Assembly: GCA_039090855.1 (NCBI GenBank)
Contig: CM077005.1
Location: forward strand, 17,089,921 to 17,153,920
Direction: 5' to 3'
Length of the DNA: 64,000 nucleotides
DNA from: Macrothele yani
Lineage: Eukaryota > Arthropoda > Arachnida > Araneae > Macrothelidae
Positions 54,227 through 64,000 of this stretch are shown here, in pieces (position 1 is the first letter of the stretch; every line of letters begins with the position of its first letter). The notes under the pieces were generated by a model. That model was given only the letters and a program-made list of their open reading frames with translations, had not been told where the DNA came from and ran no database searches. A program made the translations under genes and the position numbers.

Positions 54227-54875
54227 TAGGGTCGGATTAAGAGGGGGTCTACAGGGGGTATAGCCTTGGGGTCACCATGACCAAGGGCCCAGGAGACATG
54301 GGTAGGAAAATAATAGATAGATAGGTAGATAGAGAGCGCTTTGTATAAAATAGTTTTGCTTTTGTCTCGTATGATTTCCACTTTGTCAGAGACAAAATTG
54401 GTAGAAGAACAGATTTCAAGGCAATGACTTACGAATAGTAAAGCTGTGTACAGCGGTATAGGCGAGACAGTTTCAGCTTTCTCGCTACCATCCACACATA
54501 AATACTTCCCAATTTGCACTTGGAACCGTTAATGGTCGAAGTCCCCTGTGGCTTCACATTGTATAACAATAAAGATGCTCCAAGAAAAGTATACAGTGGT
54601 AAACCATTAAAAGAATTCAAGACAAAATCTAGAAATCTTAAGCTTTAAACTCATGTTCTTAAGAGAACAATGGAAAACACAGTGACTTATTATGAAAACT
54701 CTTCAGATAATTTATTAGTTTGAAGAATGCACTAAACGAATTAAGTTTCACAAGCATATTGCTACAGTTTCGTGTTTTAACGGATTTCATAATGATTCCC
54801 TGTCATAATTCTTAGCCTTGGGGCCCACTCAAAGGTCTTAGTCTTGGGGCCCATTAAGGCCTTAATCCGGCCCTG
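54227..54875. mobile_element. hAT family B MITE
   Basis: An 8 bp duplication with one mismatch, CTGAAGAG (54219-54226) and CTAAAGAG (54876-54883). Ends TAGGGTCGGATTAAG and, in complement, CAGGGCCGGATTAAGGCC. Subterminal CTTGGGGCCCA-type blocks recur. No transposase. A GATAGATAG run lies at 54311-54335. Confidence 0.88.
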
Positions 54876-54959
54876 CTAAAGAGTAGTATAAACCCAGAAT
54901 TATGTCCTTTTCCACACACATTATCACGAGTGAGTTAAACTTTTTCTCACCCAATAACG

Positions 54960-55536
54960 TCCTTTTTTCATTTTTTTATTCTAAAGATTGCTGAAAATGA
55001 TCTTTCAGCTGAACAATTAGTGACTGGTAAGGTTAAAAACAGTCTCGAAGCTATTTCTAAATTTGGAAATGTACTTTGAAGATTGTTATCAATGATGAAA
55101 GTGTACATATCCCGTGGTGTGTTCACGTCTTCATATATGACTGGAAATGTAGACATTCGTTGCTGAGAAAGTTTTCTATGTCTCATTGGTACCTATGAAC
55201 ACGTTTATTTGATCTAGCCTCTATGTCACAAGCACTGGTCTCTTTCAAATCCCTGAAAAGTTCAAACCTTTCCAGAACAACTTCGTATGATTTCCTCCTG
55301 TTTGCTAAGTTACTTATTAAAGAATCCATAATCTTAAAAAAACGTGTTTACTCTTGCTCAGTTAATGCTCTCCGTCTACGCATATGACAATATATAAATT
55401 TTAAAAATTAATAAATTTTGTGAAATTATTCAAGTAAAAATTTTCTTGGGTGGTGGTGCTAAAATATCCATAAAAAACTCTTCCAGCTTGCCCCCCCCCC
55501 CCCAATCTGGCGCACTGGGCCCGTTGCTTAAATCGG
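54960..55536 (-). pseudogene. hAT transposase C-terminus with one hAT end
   Basis: The minus-strand frame 54968-55186 reads NLQSTFPNLEIASRLFLTLP then VTNCSAERSFSAIFRIKK, the hAT dimerisation domain of the KRBA2/ZMYM-like type. The reading is cut at 54960. A hAT terminus CAGGACCGATTTAAGC lies at 55521-55536 in complement, next to a C run at 55492-55503. Most of the catalytic domain is missing. Confidence 0.75.
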
Positions 55537-55589
55537 TCCTGGTTTAATGGGCACATTCGAAAACGGCAAATATTCACAGGCTCAGAGCA

Positions 55590-55672
55590 ACTCAAACTAC
55601 CTGGGTCCATCCCGCGACCATTTGGTCGGTGGGCGGTTGCTCTAGCCACTAAACCACTCACGGCCCTACGAC
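55590..55672 (-). mobile_element. Possible third tRNA-derived SINE head
   Basis: The complement reads GGGCCGTGAGTGGTTTAGTG then GCTAGAGC, an A-box-like tRNA head. The B box is doubtful. A T run follows at 55690-55703 on the plus strand. Confidence 0.35.
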
Positions 55673-55703
55673 GAGGCCGTAACTGTGCTTTTTTTTTTTT
55701 TTA

Positions 55704-56930
55704 TAACGCGGCATCCTTTTTGCGCACGTTCTTTTCCATTTTGGGCTGATGCACAAAACTTCATAAAATTCCAACCTGGCGTTATGTTGATGTATCAACT
55801 TTTACGTTTGTAACTTTGATTTTTTCTACTAGTATATAAAAATGAAGTTGGTACTCAAATATAACATCTGGATTGTTTGGCATTCAGAAGTAGACGGCAT
55901 TCCTACAGCACCAACTATCAACATTACTGCTCTCGTAGAAAAGGAAAACTGTTAAGATAGAAATAATAGTTAACTAAATTTAGGAGTTGTCTGTTCTGTT
56001 CGGAGGAAAAGGTGGTGTTTATTCAGACACCCCGTAACTTTTCCGAAATCAGAGCAAATTTCTCCTGCATTTGGGAATAGACAGGGGGTTACATCCACCC
56101 AGTAAGGGGAGGAACAGGAGGAAGGAATTGATTCTTCGGAGCTCATCAGTCATCTCAGCAGGAGAGGCCGAGGGAGTCAAGGCTTAATGAAGTGAACGAG
56201 GGAATAAGGCCTTGATAAATCGATCAAAAGCTGCGGTCTCATTTTTCTTGCTTCTTTTAGCAACTCAGCTGGGGGTTGTGGTACTGCTGCTCACTAGAAT
56301 AATGACGCACTCCCAAACATTAGCCTCTTGCAATGACAAAACCAAACTCCCTTTCTTTCCCTTGCATTACTTTTTCTTTCCTTCTTTCTTATTGTTTTGA
56401 TTTCCGAAGGTTTCTGAGACGTTTCTTCGAATGGAAATGATTATGACGCGGCAGAGCATGATCTTTTTTTCCTCAAACATTTTTCTTTCTCTGTTGTTTT
56501 CTTTTTTTCACTTTCCTGCCGATACGAGTTTAATAGGAGGAGGAGGATGTCTTAAAATTTTGTTTTACTCTTGATTTTTTCGATTTCCTTTTGGGTGGAA
56601 ACAATCAGAAAGAAGTATTGTGTACCCACGACGATGCCTAGAGAGAAACGTATCCCGCAGAAACAGTTTCTAGAAACCAACGCCCTGGGAGTTTTACATT
56701 AATTAAAAGCATGATAAAAACGACATTCCGATATGAGAATTATGATATTAATAGTTCTTTCACGTAAAGCATATATAAACTGAACTTAATACGGGTTTTT
56801 ACTCACTAAAAATCACGCTAAGTGGCAATAAAACGCAAACGCTCGCCCACCCATTGATGTATAAGAAAAGGTTTAAACTTTGCGACCTCTACCCTTCGTC
56901 AATTGACACGGTGCTTTGAACGACGAATAT
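55704..56930. other. Unassigned spacer
   Basis: No gene or element recognised. Pyrimidine-rich patch at 56360-56530. The 62-residue frame at 56212-56400 is hydrophobic but unsupported. Confidence 0.5.
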
Positions 56931-56966
56931 CGTAAGTATAACGAAGTAAATTTCTCCGTCATTTTT

Positions 56967-57037
56967 GTCCACGCCGGGGCTCGAACCCGGGCCCCTCATT
57001 CCGGAATAAGTCACTCTACCAATTGAGCTACGCGGAC
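56967..57037 (-). tRNA. tRNA-like sequence, unit 1 (probably a pseudo-tRNA)
   Basis: The minus strand folds as a cloverleaf: acceptor GTCCGCG/CGTGGAC, D arm GCTC/GAGT, T arm CCGGG-TTCGAGC-CCCGG. The anticodon arm pairs best as CTTAT/ATGAG around a six-base loop (TCCGGA), one base short of normal. No clean anticodon can be read. Confidence 0.45.
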
Positions 57038-57392
57038 GTTCGTTATCGCTGCTATCTGCTTTTATGTCGTGTGCGTCCTGCTGGGCAGGCACGTCACATC
57101 TCCCCCACCCCGAAAGAGAACCGGGGCATGGCCCACGGGTCAACCGTGACCATGAATCGTTGCAGGCAGCCATCCGCTGTAGAACGTGCACTTGAGAACT
57201 CCCAGTCAATCTGGTGTGTGGAATGTAACGTCACACACATTTATTTTTTTCGAAGCGCGGAAGAAGGGATTCTCCCATTTTTCGTATCTCGCGGTGTGGA
57301 AAGAACATCACACCATTGCGAGAACTTCAACGGCCGGGTAATTCGGAAAGTTCGGGCGCCATTATAACGAAGTAAATTTCTCCGCCATTTTT

Positions 57393-57464
57393 GTCCACGC
57401 CGGGGCTCGAACCCGGGTCCCCTCATTCCTGAATAAGTCGCTCTACCAACTGAGCTACGCGGAC
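57393..57464 (-). tRNA. tRNA-like sequence, unit 2 (probably a pseudo-tRNA)
   Basis: 72 bases. D arm GCTC/GAGC is perfect, acceptor GTCCGCG/CGTGGAC and T arm CCGGG/CCCGG are intact. The anticodon loop is again six bases (TCAGGA). Confidence 0.45.
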
Positions 57465-57823
57465 GTTTTGTATCGCTGCTATCTGCTTTTATGTCGTGTG
57501 CGTCCTGCTGGGCAGGCACGTCACATCTCCCACCCCCACCCCGAAAGAGAACCGGGGGCATGGCCCACGGGTCAACCGTGACCATGAATCGTTGCCAGCA
57601 GCCATCCGCTGTAGAACGGGAACTTGAGAACTCCCAGTCAATCTGGTGTGTGGAATGTAACGTCACACACATTTATTTTTTTCGAAGCGCTGAAGAAGGG
57701 ATTCTCTCATTTTCGTATCTCGCGGTGTGGAAAGAACATCACACCATTGCGAGATCTTGAACGGCCGGGTCATTCGGAAAGTTCGGGCGCCATTATAACG
57801 AAGTAAATTTCTTCGTCATTTTT

Positions 57824-57895
57824 GTCCACGCCAGGGCTCGAACCCGGGTCCCCTCATTCCTGAATAAGTCGCTCTACCAACTGAGCTACGCGGAC
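57824..57895 (-). tRNA. tRNA-like sequence, unit 3 (probably a pseudo-tRNA)
   Basis: Same as unit 2 except one T-stem change (CCTGG, a G-T pair). Three arms are conserved across all units, which may reflect recent copying rather than selection. Confidence 0.45.
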
Positions 57896-57959
57896 GTTTT
57901 GTATCGCTGCTATCTGCTTTTATGTCGTGTGCGTCCTGCTGGGCAGGCACGTCACATAA

Positions 57960-58505
57960 GTCAAAATGTAATTATGTGGAATTTAACCTACATTGAAGCT
58001 TATTGTATGAGAAGATTAACGCACCAGATATATCCTGTAATGTATTAACCAAATAATTTCAGGAATTTCAGTTGAATATACTCAAAAAGTTCCAAAGGAT
58101 TACTTAAAATTAAAGTTCGACGGTTATTGACAAAGATTTGGAGCTTTTTTGTTTTGTTTTTTGTTTTGGCCAACACAGATGGCACCACATGTGTTAAGCG
58201 ACAACGTTAACCGACTTCCACAGTAAATCGCGTGTTGAGGCGATTTGTACAAATTGAAAAAAGGAGTAGAGTCAGGAAAAATTTAACTGTGTTCCGGTTA
58301 GCCGAATTTAAGTCTGTTAGGATGTGCTCCGAAGGCTAAAAGCAATAAATGGGGGGATGGGGGTCCCGCCAACTTTTGAGTGCAGCGCTGCCTAAGCCGC
58401 GGGGGCAGGTGTCCCCACGGATCAAAACATGCGAGGGCATTTCCCCAACGAAATAATTTAGTCCCAGGAGTTTTTCGGCACTGAAACGACTGCAAACCAT
58501 GGGCG
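57960..58505. other. Unassigned spacer
   Basis: No gene supported. A GC-rich patch at 58350-58430 may be the edge of another transposon, but no matching end was found. Confidence 0.4.
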
Positions 58506-59702
58506 GGGTTACCATTAGGCCAGCCTGGGACGGCCCAGGAGCATGCTTGGGCAAATAAGAGAGAGGTTTATGAAATAATTTTACTTTTGTCTTGTATGAT
58601 TTCCACTTGGTCAAAACAGAAGCTGGAAGATGAACAGATTTCCAGGCAGTGACTCATCAATTTTAAAGGTTTCATGTCGCTGTGTACAGAGGAGCTGGCG
58701 AGACAGTTTCACCTTCTGCGATAGATGGCGCAAAAAATCACTCCTTGGGCGTGGCTTTTACATCTTGAGGGACTGTCCCAGAAGTTGGCGTAAGTGAATC
58801 ACTGCAGGCATCGCCATATTCAGAATGGAAGTGGACTCTCGTTGGCTCCACAATGAAAAGACAAAATACACGCTGTTATGTTTTCACCAATGACGTTATT
58901 TGGGGTGGAGCTTAGTAGGTAGGCGAAGTTTCTATGGCTCAAATTCATGGGTTCCCTGCTAATGTACACATTTTCTCTTCAAAAAATGAACCTACGTCAG
59001 GATTTTTAGTGATTTATGGGAGACAAGATTCCAGTCTCACTTTTGGCCCCATTGATTATTTCTTTTTGGCCCAGATAATTAAAAAAAAATCAGACAGAAA
59101 TGAGAGATTTCGTTTCTTCCAGACAGAAACACTGCCAAGCTAACTTATCGCGCCATCTAGCGCCCAAATTGGAATATTTTCGAGTCAGATAAATTGAATT
59201 TTAAAAAATATTCTAACAATTTTTTCGAAAAAATAGCTGTGGCGTACATTAGCTATAGGTGGCTTTTATTTGTGCTCAAAATTTCAAATACTACAAAGTA
59301 ATAGTCTTGGAGAAAATGTGTACAAAAGAATTTACATTGCAGATACAGGATAGAATTTCTCTTACGCTCATTCAAAGACAGTCTTAATGGTCGAAATCCC
59401 CAGGGGCTTCACATTGTATAACAAAAAAATGCACTAAGAAAAGGTAAATCATTAAAAAATGGTAAATCATTAAAAAATCCAAGACAAATTCTAGGGATCT
59501 TAAGCTTTTGACTCACGCTCTTATGAAAACTGCAGATAATTTATTAGTTCGAAGAATGAGCGACGCATAAATTATCACAAGCATATTGCTGCAGTTTAGT
59601 GTTTTAACGGACTTCATAATAATTCCCCGCATAAGTTCTATGGGGGCCCACCCACTCAAATGTCTTAGCCTAGGGGTTCACTAAGGCCTTAATCCAGCTC
59701 AG
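58506..59702. mobile_element. hAT family B MITE, second copy with an internal insertion or replacement
   Basis: Matches 54227-54875 at both flanks: TTGTATGATTTCCACTTGG and GAGACAGTTTCA on the left, GGGGCTTCACATTGTATAAC and CTAAGGCCTTAATCCAGC on the right. Between 58721 and about 59360 lies ~640 bp not present in the first copy. It contains the inverted pair AGATGGCGC (58723) and GCGCCATCT (59150), which could mark a smaller element. Boundaries approximate. Confidence 0.65.
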
Positions 59703-60115
59703 GGCGCTGAATATTGAGGGGCGCCAAAATTTGGAAAAATGCATGTGACAAAAGCCGTTTTACTTCATTACGGCATCAGAAGCCGTTTTATTTCATTCAA
59801 CCGTTTACTTAAAATAAAAAAAAAAAAAAAAAAAAAAGGCAATGAAATAACATTTTGCGTTTCTACATATAGAACTGGGTAATGTAATATGGTCAATACT
59901 TAATATTATAATTCCACTAGTTCTCTTTCAACTTATTTAACTAGACTGCACAACAAATTTTTTAAAAAGTCTTGCCCCAAGATTAAATTGATAATTTCTT
60001 ACAGATTTCCAGATGCTGAACACACGAATATGACAATGAAACTGCAAAATCGGTTACGGTTTATGAGAGATCCGCAATAGTTTCTTATAGGTACTTACCA
60101 ACATCATCATCATTA
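59703..60115. other. Unassigned spacer
   Basis: A run at about 59815-59837. A short CATCATCATCAT run near 60101-60115 is the RTE tail of the next element. Confidence 0.4.
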
Positions 60116-61138
60116 TCAAAAATTATCAATCCACTGCTGGACGAAGGTCTCTCCAAACCTCTTCCACAACGGTCTGTCTTGTGCCAGTCTCCTCCATGTC
60201 ACTCCCGCATGCTTTCGAATTTCATCCACCCATCTCCCATGTGGTCTTCTTCTGGGTCTTTTCCTGTCCCTTGGAATCCAATCTAAAATTCCGACTGCCC
60301 ATCGATGGTCTGTCCTTCTGGCAGTATGTCCAGCCCATTTCCATTTTAGGGATTTTACTCTGATCACGATGTCTTCCACACTTCTCATTTTCCTGATCCA
60401 CGAGTTCCTCTCCTTATCTCTCATGGTTACCCCAAGCATGCACCTCTCCGTGCTTCTTCGAGTTTTCCGCAGCCTTTGTATGCCTCTTTTAGTTGAGGTC
60501 CACGTCTCTGCACCATACGTAAGCACTAGAAGAATGCATTGATCAAACACTTTTCGTTTAAGACATAATGCATATTGCTCTTGAAAATTATGCTGTTTCT
60601 TCCAAAAGCTCTCCAGGCAAGTTTTATACGCCGATTAATTTCTTCATCAATGTGACCCTCACTTGATATCTGCTGTCCAAGATAAACGTACGTGTCTGTT
60701 ATCTCCAGCTTTTCTCCGTCAATCGATAAATCTTCATTTCTTGTAAAAGTATTGTACATCATCTTTTGTCTTCTGAAAGTTCATTTTTAATCCCACTTCT
60801 TTACTCTTGTCAGCAAGTTCCTGGATCATACTCTGCAGCTCTGATGGGGTAGTTGCAAAAATGAATATGTCACCAGCAAAATGAAAGTGAGTTAGATAAT
60901 CTCCATTAATCTTTATCTCTTTGTTTTCCCAGTTCAGTGATTAAAAGACATTTTCCAATGTGGCATTAAAGAGCTTGGGAGATATGGTGTCATCTTGTCT
61001 CACTCCCTTTCCAATTTTTATGTGTGCTGTAATTTCAAACAGCCGAATCTTTGCACTTGTATTTTCATAGATGCTGTTAATAATATTAATGTATGCATCT
61101 TCAACACCGCAGGTTTTCAAAGCCATTGTAACTGCTGA
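60102..61138 (-). pseudogene. RTE retrotransposon, 5'-truncated copy
   Basis: The minus strand covers the second half of the reverse transcriptase and the C-terminus: [90 protein letters not shown] and FVQQWIDNF. It is close to the copy at 16.6-19.4 kb. Frames break near 60540-60550, 60765 and 60930. The catalytic Asp pair region is altered (FAGD-type). The 5' end stops at about 61138, fused to an unrelated pseudogene. Confidence 0.88.
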
Positions 61139-61780
61139 CATGCACCGGTAAATGTCCGCTTCGACGTCCGACGACACTTTGCCTGTCGCTTGTACAGTTG
61201 CTCAGGATCATCTCTAGCGAGCGTCCAACAGTAGTCAGCCAACGTAGAAGTGGACCGTTTTCCCTGATATCGTTTCTCCATCGTTGCAATTTCCTGATGA
61301 AAATTGAAACGATGGAGAAGTTGTCGGGAGGAAATCCAAATGGAAATGGAGCAAGTGTATCTTTAAGACATATTGCAACCAAGTTTGCGATACAGAGGCA
61401 ACATATCCTCAACCAGGTCCTTGCAGTTTTCTGCCCTGACGTTTCTGAAGAAGTTAGCGGACACGAGACGAAACGCGTTCCAAGCTTTTTCTCATCACTC
61501 TGTAGCAGATTGTCGAACATCTCGTCAATAAAGAGTCCTCGGATCTGAGGACCGACAAAAACTCCCTCTTTAATTTTCATTTCGCTGAGTCGAGGGAATT
61601 TTTCAGCCAAGTACTTGAAGGCTGATACAGTCCGATCGATGGCTTTTATGATTATTTTTCTTTACCAGACCGAGTTCGAAGTGTAGGGGCGGTAACAGAA
61701 TAGTACTTGCTGTATTGAAGACAGTCCAACACCTGTTTTAGGTTTCCGTAAGTTTTTTCCATGTACACAGCATGTCCGAC
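61139..61780 (-). pseudogene. Fragment of an unnamed multicopy protein family (FVGPQI / MEKRYQGK)
   Basis: Minus-strand blocks in order: LHFELGLVKK-type start, VSAFKYLAEKFPRLSEMKIK, EGVFVGPQIRGLFIDEMFDN, AWNAFRLVSANFFRNVRAEN, DLVEDMLPLYRKLGCNMS, then (frameshifted) HQEIATMEKRYQGKRST, LADYCWTLARDDPEQLYKRQ. I recall this pattern from repetitive hypothetical proteins in several invertebrates, but I cannot name a function. It has at least three frameshifts and a deletion before MEKRYQG. The RTE copy is inserted at its 3' side and a CACTG-element end lies at its 5' side, so it may be cargo or a protein of that element. Confidence 0.55.
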
Positions 61781-61903
61781 TCTTAAATTCAGGTTTTCTT
61801 TCTGTCCTTTCACGGAAAAGGTTGTATCAGAAACATGCTTCGTTAATTCATGAAAGAAATGACGGAAATTCGCCCGTGAATTTCAGAAAATGTTTTTACA
61901 GTG
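61781..61903 (-). mobile_element. CACTG-element left end
   Basis: The complement starts CACTGTAAAAACATTTTCTG at 61903 and matches 44512-44630 through CGTCATTTCTTTCATGAATT and AACGAAGCATGTTTCTGAT. It points leftward, toward the FVGPQI pseudogene. Confidence 0.8.
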
Positions 61904-62555
61904 TGCGCTAACGGAAAAGTTCTGACGCTAAGAATATTCAAATGAATGCAAATGAAACAAATAGGAGCCCAACGCGATGAGTAAAAGGATGGAATTTAAC
62001 ACATTAAAGAAAAGTAAGAATTATGATGACATGAATGAATCTTCAGAATGTTTCAAAGTACAGAATCTTTTCCGAAAACACTACAGGAAACGGCCGTTTG
62101 AGTACAGACGGTGGTCGATAAAAAAATACGACCAGGCCAAGAAGGATACCTCCAAGTGGTGCCCCCTGGGCAGTGATTACTTTGTGATCACTGATGAAAT
62201 CCTCTTCTACAGAAGCGTTGCAAATGAGAAAGATGATGGATGGAGAAACTGTGGTGAATGAACCATTGCTGAGGCTCGCAGTGATTGTGGTATCTATAAA
62301 GTTTTTCCTCTTCAAAATCAGACATACTTGCTGAATTAAGTGCTACTATGAAGTGTAATTTTCTTTGTCTTCTGGAAGTGCATCGAGGCTCTACGGATAG
62401 GAGTCCATTTGTTCCTGGACTACAGCTTATTTATGAAATACCCCATGAGCATTACGGAAGTGTCATCTTTTATCATTTTGATTTTGTGATTATTCTCAAT
62501 GATGTATTTGTGTTTTTATGGATATAGTGTGCACGCTTCTGACACGAAATAAATA
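61904..62555 (+). other. Unassigned region with a short open frame
   Basis: The frame at 61977-62261 (94 codons) has a real ATG and a charged composition (FRKHYRKRPFEYRRWSIKKY), but no motif I recognise and no supporting signals. It could be part of a decayed element. The region ends with an AAATAAATAAAT run at 62547-62562. Confidence 0.35.
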
Positions 62556-63691
62556 AATAAATAGCACTTATCTAAGGCTACAAAGAGTTTCACGTCCCTA
62601 ATTTAGGGGCGCTGAATCCAGGGCTGTGTCAATAGCACTTATCTAAGGCTACAAAGAGTTGCACGTCCCTAATTTAGGGCCGCTGAATCCAGGGCTGTGT
62701 CAATAGCACTTATCTAAAGCTACAAAGAGTTGCACGTCCCTAATTTAAGGCCGCTGAATCCAGGGCTGTGTCAATAGCAGTGATCTAAGGCTACAAAGAG
62801 TTGCACGTCCCTAATTTAGGGCTGCTGAATCCAGGGCTGTGTCAATAGCACTTATCTAAGGCTACAAAGAGTTGCACGTCCCTAATTTAGGGCCGCTGAA
62901 TCCAGGGCTGTGTCAATAGCACTTATCTAAAGCTACAAAGAGTTGCACGTCCCTAATTTAAGGCCGCTGAATCCAGGGCTGTGTCAATAGCAGTGATCTA
63001 AGGCTACAAAGAGTTGCACGTCCCTAATTTAGGGCCGCTGAATCCAGGGCTGTGTCAATAGCACTTATCTAAGGCTACAAAGAGTTGCACGTCCCTAATT
63101 TAGGGCCGCTGAATCCAGGGCTGTGTCAATAGCACTTATCTAAAGCTACAAAGAGTTGCACGTCCCTAATTTAGGGCTGCTGAATCCAGCGCTGTGTCAA
63201 TAGCACTTATCTATGGCTACAAAAAGTTGCACGTCCCTAATTTAGGGCCGCTGAATCCAGGGCTGTGTCAATAGCACTTATCTAAGGCTACAAAGAGTTG
63301 CACGTCCCTAATTTAGGGCCGCTGAATCCAGGGCTGTGTCAATAGCACTTATCTAAGGCTACAAAAAATTGCACGTCCCTAATTTAGGGTCGCTGAATCC
63401 AGGGCTGTGTCAATAGCACTTATGTAAGGCTACAAAGAGTTGCACGTCCCTAATTTAGGGCCGCTGAATCCAGGGCTGTGTCAATAGCACTTATCTAAGG
63501 CTACAAAGAGTTGCACGTCCCTAATTTAGGGCCGCTGAATCCAGGGCTGTGTCAATAGCACTTATCTAAGGCTACAAAGAGTTGCACGTCCCTAATTTAG
63601 GGCCGCTGAATCCAGGGCTGTGTCAATAGCACTTATCTAAGGCTACAAAGAGTTGCACGTCCCTTATTTAGGGCCGCTGAATCCAGGGATG
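62556..63691. repeat. 71 bp satellite, 16 copies, no indels
   Basis: The phase marker CACGTCCCTAATTTAGG recurs from 62591 to 63656 at exactly 71 bp (15 steps = 1065 bp). Unit content: TCCCTAATTTAGGGCCGCTG, then AATCCAGGGCTGTGTCAATA, then GCACTTATCTAAGGCTACAA. Variants CAGTGATCT (62778 and 62991) and TAAAGCTA recur at 213 bp, showing a three-unit block duplication. The central ~48 bp match the SINE 1 body. Confidence 0.95.
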
Positions 63692-63725
63692 TGACACAGC
63701 CCTGGATTCAGCGACCCTAAATTAT
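63692..63725 (-). repeat. Inverted half unit closing the satellite
   Basis: GACACAGCCCTGGATTCAGC then GACCCTAAATTA is the complement of the satellite core, placed directly after the last direct unit, so the array ends in a hairpin. Confidence 0.85.
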
Positions 63726-63796
63726 TGCCTTTAGGTAAGTACACCATGCACGAATCATTAGACTCCAACCTGCACTGCATAAAATAATCATGGGGT

Positions 63797-64000
63797 GTGA
63801 ATGCACGGAAAAGTTCTGAAAATAACGTGCAGCAAAGTTGCTGGTAAGAGCTCGTCTTTTAACGAAATTTCCGTTTTTAAAAGTTCCCGTTTTTTTTTTT
63901 TAACTTCCGTATTTTCAGAGATTTTCCGTTAATTCCATTTATTTCAGAAAATTCCGTTTTAAGTTTTTCCGTATTTAGAAAGAGATTTTGCGAAATCCAA
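63797..64000 (-). mobile_element. CACTG-element right end, running off the window
   Basis: Matches the complement of 46795-47000 (GAAAATAACGTGCAGCAAAG, CGTATTTTCAGAGATTTTCC). The terminal CACTGTAAAAA bases are missing; the sequence starts at the GGTGTGAATGCACGG block. Confidence 0.75.

Larger units (their letters stand above)
56934..57957 (-). repeat. ~430 bp tandem unit with a tRNA-like sequence, 2.4 copies
   Basis: Units start near 56934, 57363 and 57793 (each from ATAACGAAGTAAATTTCT). Each has a tRNA-like sequence near its start, then TTATGTCGTGTGCGTCCTGC, then CACGGGTCAACCGTGACC, then CATTTATTTTTTTCGAAGCG. The third copy stops after about 165 bp. Identity between units is high, so the duplication is recent. 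Confidence 0.9.

Noticed and set aside
56967..57895. Cluster of functional tRNA genes
   Set aside because: The anticodon loop is one base short and no standard anticodon can be assigned; kept only as tRNA-like with low confidence.
62556..63691. CRISPR array
   Set aside because: The whole 71 bp unit repeats with no unique spacers; it is a satellite.

Overview
This window looks like non-genic, transposon-filled DNA from an animal genome, most likely an arthropod. I cannot name the species. The evidence is the mix of element families: Tc1 and mariner DNA transposons, hAT elements, RTE and Dong/R4 retrotransposons, a Penelope-like element, tRNA-derived SINEs, long minisatellites and GA/CT microsatellites. 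I found no convincing intact host gene, rRNA, bacterial-style operon or CRISPR array. Almost every recognisable coding region is a broken transposable-element protein.

Layout, left to right. 1-8.5 kb: a clipped Tc1 pseudogene, a Tc1 with ~335 bp inverted repeats, a minisatellite made from RTE 3' tails, a SINE fragment, a GC-rich-ended hAT-like element, a mariner relic, two snap-back hairpins and a ~146 bp tandem repeat. 8.5-13.3 kb: a hAT transposase gene split by a SINE, a Tc1 and a mariner. 14.7-15.6 kb: a foldback element filled with a ~92 bp hairpin-bearing repeat. 15.9-25.4 kb: a large inverted repeat. Its centre is full of RTE copies, and its right arm is split by a 4.2 kb repetitive element that carries about 20 CTCF-like motifs and its own SINE insertion. 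25.7-31.3 kb: a Tc1 relic, a 36 bp minisatellite and a purine-rich tract. 31.3-35.7 kb: a Dong/R4 retrotransposon lying between TAA-type microsatellites, followed by a Tigger-like MITE. 35.7-39.9 kb: a probable hAT holding a Penelope-like element, which itself holds a palindromic MITE. 41.5-43.9 kb: a Tc1 split by a hAT MITE and a SINE. 44.5-52.3 kb: a CACTG-ended element holding a Tc1, then a mariner, then a Tc1 split by an APE-type non-LTR retrotransposon. 52.3-64 kb: RTE fragments, hAT MITEs, a hAT relic, three tandem tRNA-like units, a fragment of an unnamed multicopy protein family and a 71 bp satellite whose core matches the SINE.

The parts do not act as a pathway. They form a stratigraphy. 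Target-site duplications (TA for Tc1/mariner, 8 bp for hAT, 10-13 bp for SINEs and the non-LTR) give insertion order at several places. Coordinates of element ends are exact where a duplication is cited and approximate elsewhere. Family names come from recalled protein motifs, not from database searches.
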